Source: Nonomuraea angiospora (GTDB lineage Bacteria > Actinomycetota > Actinomycetes > Streptosporangiales > Streptosporangiaceae). Taken from it: 64,000 bases of DNA. Position 1 is the first letter of the stretch; each line of letters begins with the position of its first letter. Below, piece after piece: positions 52,328 to 64,000 of the stretch. The stretch covers positions 6,882,001 through 6,946,000 of the forward strand of contig NZ_JADBEK010000001.1 of the NCBI RefSeq assembly GCF_014873145.1, read 5' to 3'. Position numbers and translations under genes: made by a program. Below the pieces are notes generated by a model that saw only the letters and a program-made list of their open reading frames with translations, did no database searches and had not been told where the DNA came from.

Positions 52328-53347
52328 TTGTCCGACAGCAGGCCCATCGCGATCGACGCCATGGGCGGCGACCACGCACCCCACGAGATCGTGGCGGGAG
52401 CGGTGCACGCCGTCCGGGAGCGCGGTCTGCCCGTCGTGCTCGTCGGCTCGCCCCGCGTGCTCTACGAGGCCCTCGCCGACCACGACGCCACCAAGGAGGT
52501 CCCGATCGTACGGGCCGAGGAGGCCCTGGCCATGGACGAGGGCGCGCTGGCGAGCCTGCGCCGGCCCCGCTCGAGCATCGCCGTCGCCTGCCATCTCGTA
52601 CGCCGCGGCGACGCCGCCGCGGTCGTGTCCGCGGGTTCCACGGCGGGCATCGTGGCCACAGGGAGGCTACGGCTAAAAGGCCAGCAAGGCGTGCTGAGAC
52701 CGGCCATAGCGGTCCCCATCCCGACCCTCCCCAACCCCACCGTGCTCATAGACGCGGGCGCCAACGCCGAGGTCAAGCCGGAAATGCTGGTGCAGTTCGC
52801 CCAGCTGGGGACGGCCTACGCCGAGCTCGCGTACGGCATCGAGACGCCCAGGGTCGGCCTGCTCACGATCGGCAGCGAGGCAGAGAAGGGCAACAAGCTC
52901 GTCAAGCGCGCCCACGAACTGCTGCTGGCCGCCCCCGGCCTCCGGTTCGAGGGGAACGTCGAGGGCCATGACCTGCTGACCGGCAAGGTGGACGTGATCA
53001 CCACCGACGGGTTCACCGGAAACGTGGCGCTGAAGACCATGGAAGGCGCGGTCCGCTACGCGTTCTCCGAGCTCAGGGCGGCCGTCACCGACAGCAGGCT
53101 GGCCAGGCTGGGCGCCGCGATGCAGCGCTCGCGCATCCGCGAGCTGCGCCGCCGCCTCGACCCCGAGGCGTACGGCGGCGCCGTGCTGCTCGGCCTGAAC
53201 GGCACCGTCGTGATCGCCCACGGCTCGTCCAGGGCCGACGGGATCAGCGCGGCCTGCAAGCTCGCGGCCGACCTGTCCGGGGTCGGAATCGTGACCCGCA
53301 TCGGCGACAAGATAGCGACCACACATCGCTCCCACAGATTGTGGTGA
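52328..53347 (+). CDS. plsX: Phosphate acyltransferase PlsX
   Basis: A 339-residue enzyme making acyl-phosphate from acyl-ACP, feeding PlsY in glycerophospholipid synthesis at the membrane. Motifs are IAIDAMGGDHAPHEIVAGA, VVSAGSTAGIVATG, IDAGANAEVKPEML and TDGFTGNVALKTMEG. A TTG start at 52328 with GAGGTGATCA upstream was chosen because no ATG or GTG lies in frame close by and the family starts here. plsX is normally near rpmF, rnc or acpP; none is here. Confidence 0.94.
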   Translation: MSDSRPIAIDAMGGDHAPHEIVAGAVHAVRERGLPVVLVGSPRVLYEALADHDATKEVPIVRAEEALAMDEGALASLRRPRSSIAVACHLVRRGDAAAVVSAGSTAGIVATGRLRLKGQQGVLRPAIAVPIPTLPNPTVLIDAGANAEVKPEMLVQFAQLGTAYAELAYGIETPRVGLLTIGSEAEKGNKLVKRAHELLLAAPGLRFEGNVEGHDLLTGKVDVITTDGFTGNVALKTMEGAVRYAFSELRAAVTDSRLARLGAAMQRSRIRELRRRLDPEAYGGAVLLGLNGTVVIAHGSSRADGISAACKLAADLSGVGIVTRIGDKIATTHRSHRLW

Positions 53348-53387
53348 CCCCGTAGGGTGTGACCGATCCACAGAAACAGGGGGTTAT

Positions 53388-55786
53388 GTGGACCGGCTCT
53401 CCACAGTGGCCAACGGACTCACTTCGGCGCAGGTGGCGGGGGCGAAGCCCAACCATGTTCCGCGGCGGTCGAGCAGGTCGCTGAGCGCGATCGTCAGGGC
53501 GAACGTCTTCACCCTGTTCAACCTCGTCATCGGCGTGCTCTGGGCGTTGGTCCTGATCTTCGGCGAGTGGCAGGACAGCCTGTTCGGCCTGGTCATCGTG
53601 GCCAACGTACTGATCGGCATCGTCCAGGAGCTCCGCGCCAAGCGCACCCTCGACAAGCTCGCGGTGATCAACGAGGCGCCCGTCCGGGTCCGCCGGGACG
53701 GGGAGGAGCGGCTGGTCCAGCCCCGCCACGTGGTCTTAGGCGACCTGATCCTGCTCGGCCCCGGCGAACGCCTGCTGGTGGACGGCGAGGTGGTCGAGTC
53801 CGACGGGCTGGAGGTGGATGAGTCACTGCTGACCGGCGAGGCCGACCCGGTGCACAAGCAGCCCGGCGACGAGGTCCTGTCGGGCAGCTTCGCCGTGGCG
53901 GGCGCGGGCGCGTTCGTGGCCACGCGGGTCGGCACCGACGCGTACGCGGTGAAGCTCGCGGAAGAGGCGAGCAAGTTCCACCTCGCCCATTCCGAGCTGC
54001 GCGAGGGCGTGGCGAACTTCATCAAGTACATCACCTGGCTGGTGATCCCGATCGGCGCCCTGCTGATCTACAGCCAGCTCAAGCACTCCGCCGACTTCGG
54101 CACCGCGATCACCGGCGCGGTCGCGGGCATCGTCACCATGATCCCCGAGGGCCTGGTGCTGATGACCTCGATCGCGTTCGCCGTCGGCGTCGTACGGCTG
54201 GGCCGGCGCAAGTGCCTGGTCCAGGAGCTGCCCGCGATCGAGGGCCTGGCCAGGGTGGACGTGCTGTGCCTGGACAAGACGGGCACGCTCACCGCCGGCG
54301 GCATGGACCTCGACCAGGTGCTGCCCCTGCGCGACGGCCACCCGGTCGAGGAGGCGCTGGCCGCACTGGCCCACCTCGACCAGTCGCCGAACGCCACCGC
54401 CCAGGCCATCCGGGCCCGCTACCGGAGCGTCCAGGACGGGTGGGCGGCCGGTGAGACGGTGCCGTTCTCGTCGGCGCGTAAATGGAGCGGGGCCCACTTC
54501 GGCGAGCGGGGCGCCTGGGTGCTGGGAGCGCCGGACGTGCTGCTCGACGGCGGGGACGCCTACGACCAGGCCGCCGAGCTGGCCGCCACCGGCGCCCGCG
54601 TGCTCGTCCTGGGCCGCACCCGCACCCTGCCCACACCTCAGCAGGCGAGCGGGGCGGGAATCGAGGCCAGCGGGGCAGGCGGAGAGGTGGCCGGGGCAGG
54701 CGTCGAGCCCGGCGGGGCAGGCGTCGAGGCGGCCCAGGCGGGCATCGAGGCGGTGGCGCTTGTCACGCTCAAGCAGCGCGTCAGGCCCGACGCCCACGAG
54801 ACCCTCCGCTACTTCGCCAAGCAGGGCGTCACGGTCAAGGTCATCTCCGGCGACAACCCCACCGCGGTCTCCGCCATCGCCACCGGCCTCGAGATCCCGG
54901 ACGCGCACCGTGCGGTCGACGCCCGTGACCTCCCCTACGACGACGAGGCCAAGCTGGGCGAGCTGCTCGACTCCCACACCGTGTTCGGCCGCGTCAGCCC
55001 CCGCCAGAAGCGGCAGTTCGTCACCGCGCTCCAGGCCAGGGGCCACACGGTGGCCATGACGGGCGACGGCGTCAACGACGTGCTCGCGCTGAAGGACGCC
55101 GACCTGGGCATCGCGATGGGCGCGGGCAGCCCGGCCACCAAGGCGGTCGCGCAGGTGGTGCTGCTCGACGACAAGTTCGCCACGCTGCCGCACGTCGTGG
55201 GCGAGGGACGCCGGGTGCTGGCCAACATCGAACGCGTCTCCAACCTGTTCCTCACCAAGACCTTCTACGCGATCGTGCTGTCGCTGCTGGTCGGCGTGGC
55301 CGGGGTCATGTTCCCGTTCGCGCCCCGACACTCCACCCTCACGAACGCCCTGACCATCGGCGTCCCCGCGCTCTTCCTCGCGCTCGCGCCGACGTTCGAG
55401 CGCTCGAAGCCGGGGTTCGTCCCCAGGGTGCTGCGCTTCGCCGTACCCGCCGGGGTGTTGTGCGCGGCGGCGGTGCTGCTGTCGTTCTGGGCCGCCCACA
55501 GCGGCACGTCCACGCTCGTCGAGGATCAGACGTCGGCGGTGATCACGCTCTTCCTCACCACCTGGTGGGTGCTCGTGCTGATCACGAGGCCCCTCAACTG
55601 GTGGCGGATCGCGCTGGTCGCGTCGATGGCGGCGGCGTTCGCGATCGGGTTGACGATCCCCTTCGTACGGCACTTCTTCGCTCTCGAACCCGGCAACCTC
55701 GGCAACAATCTGGCCGCCATCGGCATCTCGATCGTGGCGGGCGTAATGATAAGCGTCGCTGTCAAGGTCGCCGGTACCCTTAGAAC

Positions 55787-55790
<4 letters not shown>
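53388..55790 (+). CDS. P-type ATPase, CtpE-like cation transporter
   Basis: An 800-residue P-type ATPase. The phosphorylated Asp296 is in CLDKTGTLT, the actuator loop is LLTGEADPV (TGEA instead of TGES), hinge is MTGDGVNDVLALKDADLGIAMG, and MIPEGLVLMTS (about 251) is the transmembrane ion-site motif shared with mycobacterial CtpE, a calcium importer. About ten helices are present. The N-domain contains five 7-residue repeats encoded by a minisatellite (54645-54749). The GTG at 53388 follows GGGGG. The stop overlaps the argS start (ATGA). Confidence 0.9.
54645..54749 (+). repeat. In-frame 21-bp minisatellite in P-type ATPase
   Basis: Five consecutive 21-base units encode ASGAGIE, ASGAGGE, VAGAGVE, PGGAGVE and AAQAGIE. 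They insert about 35 residues into the nucleotide-binding domain, just before the VALVTLKQRVRPDAHET strand. Confidence 0.88.
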
Positions 55791-57514
<1,724 letters not shown>

Positions 57515-57548
57515 CAGGCAGTTGACTCAAAGCCCGCAGATCCGCCGT

Positions 57549-57577
57549 GGGCGCGCCTCCACCTGGTTGGCGCGCCC
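57549..57577 (+). terminator. Terminator after argS
   Basis: GGGCGCGCC (57549-57557) pairs perfectly with GGCGCGCCC (57569-57577) around an 11-base loop, 35 bases past the stop. Confidence 0.75.
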
Positions 57578-57616
57578 GAACGGTTAGGCTTTACGCGGTC
57601 ATGAATTGAGGCCGAA

Positions 57617-58966
57617 ATGGGGGAGTTCTCTGCCTTGAGCACGGACCTGACTGCGAGCCCCCAAGCGGCTACGGAGTTGCATCGTTACGCTGAGGCGCTG
57701 CTCGCTCACCTCGCCGCCAAGGGCGCTGCCCCTCCCGCCACACCAGGTTTTCGCGATATACCCGGCTATTGGCTGCCCCCGGCCATCGAAGCGCTGGTCG
57801 CCATCCTCGCCGGCGAAGACCCGCTGGAGCCGCTGAGCCGGGCCGCCGGGCGTGACCAGCAGCAGACCGCGCTCTTCCTCTGCCTGGCCCTCGCGGTGTC
57901 CGGGCAGGGCGGCCGCATCCACGCCTCCTGGCTCGGCACCGCCTTCGGCGAGCTCTCACTCGACCGGCCGGTCTCCCACGGCCAGCGCTCGCTCTGGCTG
58001 GCCGCCGCCCGGGGGGCGTACGGCCCCGCCGGCAAGATCTTCGTGCTGCGCAAACTCGACGCCCTGGCCGTCCAGGAACACGCCGACCCGGAGCAGTGGG
58101 TGCAGGCGCTGGTGCCGGGCGAGCCTTCGGTCGTGGTGCCGCCGTCCCTCGCCGACTTCCCGGAGATGGCCGAGATCCCCGAACTGGCCAGACCCGCCGT
58201 GGCGGCCGCCCGCCTGGCGAGACTGCGCGGGCGCTGCGCCGAGATCACCTCGACGCGGCAGGCCGAGCAGGACACCGCCATCTCGCTCGACAACAGCTCC
58301 GGCAGCCCGGCCTCCAGCTGGGCCGAGGACGAGCCGCTCGCCGTCCTGCGCTCCCTGATCGGCCTCGGCGGCCCGGCCGGCCCGATGGCCTCGCTCAACT
58401 CGTACCTGCTCGAAGACCTCCGCCCGGGCTCCGACCCGCACCTGGCGGCGATCGCCCTGCACGTGGCGGGGCCCATCCTGCGCGGCGTGGCCGAGGAGCT
58501 CGAAGCCGACAGCCGCCTCGCGCCGCCCACCACGCTCACCGTCGCCCTTCTCGGCCACCGCATCCACCTGCGCCCGGAGGGCCCGGAGGCGTCGTCGCTG
58601 GCCGCCGCCGAGGCGGCGCTCATCGCGGACGGCGTCATGCCCCGCCCCCGCCCGTGGGCGGCGATGGTCCTGATCGTGGCCGGCATCGCCTGCCTCGTCG
58701 GGGCCGTGATCTCCAGCAGCCTGTTCGCCGCCGCCGCGGTGGCCATGATCGGCCTGGCCGGGTGGCAGCTCTGGCAGCGCCGCAAGCTCGTCGAAGCCGA
58801 CGCCCGCTACGTGGCCGCCCAGGTCAGCGAGCTGAAGGAGCTGGCGGAGGGGGCGGTGTGGGCCCTGCACGCGTACGCGAGGGAGGCGGACGAGCGCGCG
58901 AAGCAGGCCACGGAGGACGCGGCCGAACTGACCCGCCTCATCCGCCGGGGCCCCCGCGCCGGCTGA
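57617..58966 (+). CDS. Membrane protein of unknown function
   Basis: A 449-residue protein starting MGEFSALSTDLTASPQAATE, with GAGG before the ATG. The first ~340 residues are soluble, Ala/Leu-rich and helical with no recognised domain. Two adjacent transmembrane helices follow (WAAMVLIVAGIACLVGAVI, LFAAAAVAMIGLAGWQLW). A C-terminal ~60-residue coiled coil (LVEADARYVAAQVSELKELA onward) is probably cytosolic. It stands alone between argS and sepF. Confidence 0.75.
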   Translation: MGEFSALSTDLTASPQAATELHRYAEALLAHLAAKGAAPPATPGFRDIPGYWLPPAIEALVAILAGEDPLEPLSRAAGRDQQQTALFLCLALAVSGQGGRIHASWLGTAFGELSLDRPVSHGQRSLWLAAARGAYGPAGKIFVLRKLDALAVQEHADPEQWVQALVPGEPSVVVPPSLADFPEMAEIPELARPAVAAARLARLRGRCAEITSTRQAEQDTAISLDNSSGSPASSWAEDEPLAVLRSLIGLGGPAGPMASLNSYLLEDLRPGSDPHLAAIALHVAGPILRGVAEELEADSRLAPPTTLTVALLGHRIHLRPEGPEASSLAAAEAALIADGVMPRPRPWAAMVLIVAGIACLVGAVISSSLFAAAAVAMIGLAGWQLWQRRKLVEADARYVAAQVSELKELAEGAVWALHAYAREADERAKQATEDAAELTRLIRRGPRAG

Positions 58967-59441
58967 CCCCGCTTACGGACGCTCACGGCGCTGGCTAACG
59001 GCCCTTCGGCCAAGGGGCGGGCGCCTTACAGTCATCGATCCCGCGGCGAACGGGATCGGACACTTACGGTAATCGGTCCCGCTGGCAAGTCCGGGAGTGC
59101 CGTTGATCAGTGGACCGCACCTGGGCTGCACCGGATGAACACTTACGGTAATCGGCGCTGACGGCCTTCCAGGCGGGGTGTCGGGTACGGGCGGTCTATC
59201 GGGACGCGCCCTTTGATCTGCGGACCGGGCCTGGGATACCCAGGAGCCTGGTCGCTGTCGAGAAGCCGTCCAGGGGCCAGCGGACCATGACACGCTGGCG
59301 GCCTGCCTGAATGGCCCGGGTCGGTGGCGCATCGACGATCCGCCTCCGCACCCGGCCACCGGCTCGACCCCGCCGGGCGATCGTGGTCAGCGCAGCCCGC
59401 CTCTGCGCGCCGACCACGGCCCAGCGGCCCGGTTACCACAC
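58967..59441. other. Spacer with repeated ACTTACGGTAATCGG element
   Basis: A 475-base spacer with no credible gene. It contains a hairpin CGATCCCG/CGGGATCG (59036-59043 with 59051-59058), a likely terminator of the membrane-protein gene. A direct repeat ACACTTACGGTAATCGG occurs at 59060-59076 and 59139-59155, with a weaker copy (CTTACAGTCATCGATCCC) from 59025. Confidence 0.6.
59025..59155. repeat. 17-bp direct repeat near sepF
   Basis: ACACTTACGGTAATCGG occurs identically at 59060 and 59139, 79 bases apart, with a weaker relative at 59025. A further related copy, ACTCACCGTAATCGG, lies at 59847-59861 in the sepF upstream region. Confidence 0.8.
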
Positions 59442-59825
59442 TCAGGTGGTCTCGATCTCCACGTGCGCCGGCGCGAGCAGGAAGACGCGGTCGGCGATGC
59501 GCTCGATCCGCCCTTCGCACCCATAGGCCAGCCCGGCGGCGAAGTCGACCATCCTCGTCGCCTCGGGCATCGCCATGCCCGAGACGTCCATGATTACCGT
59601 CTGCCCGTCACGGAAGTGCTGGCCGATCAACGGCGCGTCGTTGTACTTGAGCGGCTGGACCATCACGATTCGCGACGAGTCGACGTTGGCGCGCCACCGC
59701 CTGGCGGCCCGCTCGGTCGCGGGGACGTACTCGTCCTCGTACTGCTCGTCGTCGTCATAGCCTTCGTCGTAGTGATCGACCCCGCTCAGGCCAAGGTAGC
59801 TCACCACCTTGCGCACTGCCCCCAT
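59442..59825 (-). CDS. sepF: SepF-family cell division protein
   Basis: A 127-residue SepF homolog. The N-terminal amphipathic helix MGAVRKVVSYLGLSG binds membrane, then an acidic linker (DHYDEGYDDDEQYEDEYVP), then the SepF fold (RIVMVQPLKYNDAPLIGQHFRDGQTVIMDVSGM, in part), which bundles FtsZ at the Z-ring. The usual sepF lies in the division cluster beside ftsZ; that cluster is not here, so this is likely one of the extra SepF paralogs of actinomycetes. Confidence 0.9.
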   Translation of the reverse strand: MGAVRKVVSYLGLSGVDHYDEGYDDDEQYEDEYVPATERAARRWRANVDSSRIVMVQPLKYNDAPLIGQHFRDGQTVIMDVSGMAMPEATRMVDFAAGLAYGCEGRIERIADRVFLLAPAHVEIETT

Positions 59826-60436
59826 CGGCTTGTCCTTTCCTCAGGAACTCACCGTAATCGGCACGTCCCTACACATTGGACGGTAACCGACGATTCCGCA
59901 TTCGCCACGCGACACGCCCAGCCCTAATTCCATTTTGTACAGCTTGCAGCCCGCTTGCATCTGGATATCCGACCCCCGCCCGCCATCGGTCACGTGCGCC
60001 TCTCCACTGTCGACGCCTTCACCAGCCAAGGTTTTCCACCCTAATCGCGCGGCGCGCTGCCCGCTGGGCTCTCCGGTTACTGGTGGACGGATGCAGAGAG
60101 TAGCCATCGGGATGAACCACACGGAGCCTCGCCAATTCCCCCGCGCCGGCTCCCTCACCGCCGCCGAAGTCACCCTCTGTGGTCACTCGCCGGGCGCGCC
60201 CGATGCCTGTCCTCTATTCAACGGAGGCGACGGAGACACCACTCGAATTTGGTGCGGCGTGCAGACCGATGCGTAGTGGCGTGGATGGAGGCGGGTGGCA
60301 CACGTATGAGAATGCGGCCCTGGAGCCGGTGCCTCAGGCTCGTAGGTACGGGTCCCGGAGTCGGGGGTGGGGCGGACAGCCGGCCGGGCGAGGGAACACG
60401 TCTCACGGCTCCACCCCGCCGCACAGCACAAAAAAA
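59826..60436. other. Spacer between sepF and rrn terminator
   Basis: About 610 bases. The end next to sepF should hold its promoter; an imperfect inverted repeat (GTAATCGGCACGTCC with GGACGGTAACCGACG, ~59854-59895) is a candidate operator. Short frames here are not convincing. Beyond 60100 nothing else was recognised before the rRNA terminator. Confidence 0.55.
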
Positions 60437-60465
60437 GGGGTCCGACGCCCAAGGCGTCGAACCCC
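60429..60465 (-). terminator. rrn operon terminator
   Basis: On the minus strand GGGGTTCGACGCC (60465-60453) pairs with GGCGTCGGACCCC (60449-60437) around TTG, with one G-U pair, followed by TTTTTTT. It lies just past the 5S gene. Confidence 0.93.
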
Positions 60466-60476
60466 CTCAAAGATTG

Positions 60477-60593
60477 TCCGGCGGCGACCTACTCTCCCAC
60501 ACCCTCCCGAGTGCAGTACCATCGGCGCAGAGAAGCTTAACTTCCGGGTTCGGAATGTAACCGGGTGTTTCCTTCCCGCCATAACCGCCGTAA
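60477..60593 (-). rRNA. rrf: 5S ribosomal RNA
   Basis: The minus strand reads TTACGGCGGTTATGGCGGG at its 5' end and closes with GTCGCCGCCGGAC, the actinobacterial 5S sequence, about 117 nt. GTTACATTCCGAACCCGG and GAAGTTAAGC in the middle are the conserved loops. It is the last gene of the leftward rrn operon. Ends are set by complementarity of the termini. Confidence 0.96.
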
Positions 60594-60661
60594 CCCTATG
60601 AAACTATCAAGCACTACCGCTTGTTGTTTCAGAATTGCCTAGTGGACGCGAGCAAGAAGCT

Positions 60662-63767
<3,106 letters not shown>

Positions 63768-64000
63768 CAAAGATGCTCGCGTCCACTATGCAAATCTCAA
63801 ACAACAAACAGCAACCGCATCCAAGCCCGGGAAACCCGAACCCTTCAGCGGCCCTGTACTCCAGAAGAACCGGTCACCCGTTTCCTCAGGACTCAACAGT
63901 GTGTCCAACCAGCCCGGACCCTCGAAACCCCGTTCCCACTCCCTCACGGGCGGTACTAGCAGTCCGACAATCACGGCCTGGTTGAGTAGCCAGTGCTCCA
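63768..64000 (-). other. 16S-23S internal transcribed spacer (partial)
   Basis: The 233 bases before the 23S 5' end on the minus strand contain ACTGTTGAGTCCTGAGG and GCATAGTGGACGCGAGC, typical actinobacterial spacer elements. No tRNA is present in the visible part. The 16S gene should lie beyond the window edge. The stretch at 63760-63788 pairs with 60640-60672 to form the 23S precursor processing stem. Confidence 0.85.

Noticed and set aside
63768..64000. tRNA in the 16S-23S spacer
   Set aside because: No cloverleaf or T-loop sequence (GGTTCGAATCC type) is present in the visible spacer.

Overview
The window reads as core chromosome from a high-GC actinomycete, most likely Streptosporangiaceae (Nonomuraea-like). 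The grounds are very GC-rich third positions, frequent GTG/TTG starts, many apparently leaderless genes, actinobacterial families (DUF2530, DUF3027, DUF3263, DUF4190, DUF1707, SepF, TAP-type hydrolase), and the order groEL2 - cold shock - MoaD-like - thrC - otsA/otsB, which I recall from Streptomyces. The genus is inferred from protein flavour, not computed. No phage, transposase, integrase, CRISPR or tRNA gene was seen.

Layout. 1-3 kb: partial MFS exporter, MarR regulator with an odd in-frame insertion, and an NCS2 purine permease. 3-12.7 kb: DUF2530 protein, secreted tripeptidyl-peptidase-like hydrolase, a sacsin/Hsp90-like ATPase behind a DUF3027 protein, an MFS protein with a basic N-terminal tail, a cold-shock-domain protein, a HAD phosphatase, a small membrane protein and a TetR regulator. 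12.7-25.4 kb: a nucleic-acid motor neighbourhood with a helicase-associated protein, an XPB/Ssl2-type helicase and a HelD/HelR-type RNA polymerase-recycling ATPase, interleaved with a degenerate STAND-like ATPase and an acyl-CoA synthetase.

25.5-34.9 kb: small secreted protein, groEL2 under two CIRCE operators, cold shock protein, MoaD/ThiS-like carrier and threonine synthase behind a clear SAM-I riboswitch, then an ECF sigma factor, otsA, otsB and an S-adenosylmethionine hydrolase-family protein. 35-38.5 kb: a secreted protein overlapping a mycosin-like protease, and a DUF35/thiolase pair behind a KstR2-like palindrome. 38.5-44.3 kb: complete oligopeptide ABC transporter with hairpins between the binding protein and the permeases. 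44.7-46.9 kb: TagGH-like exporter and a 57-residue gene behind a LexA-like box. 46.9-52.3 kb: two minisatellite arrays, a large secreted protein, a KamA-type radical SAM enzyme and a DUF1707 protein.

52.3-59.8 kb: plsX, a CtpE-like P-type ATPase overlapping argS, an unknown membrane protein and a SepF paralog. 60.4-64 kb: the distal part of a leftward rrn operon (terminator, 5S, 23S, part of the 16S-23S spacer). I do not see one coherent new multi-gene system. The strongest leads are the SAM-I switch on thrC, the SOS-box small gene, the STAND-like ATPase, and GC-rich minisatellites recurring both between and inside genes.
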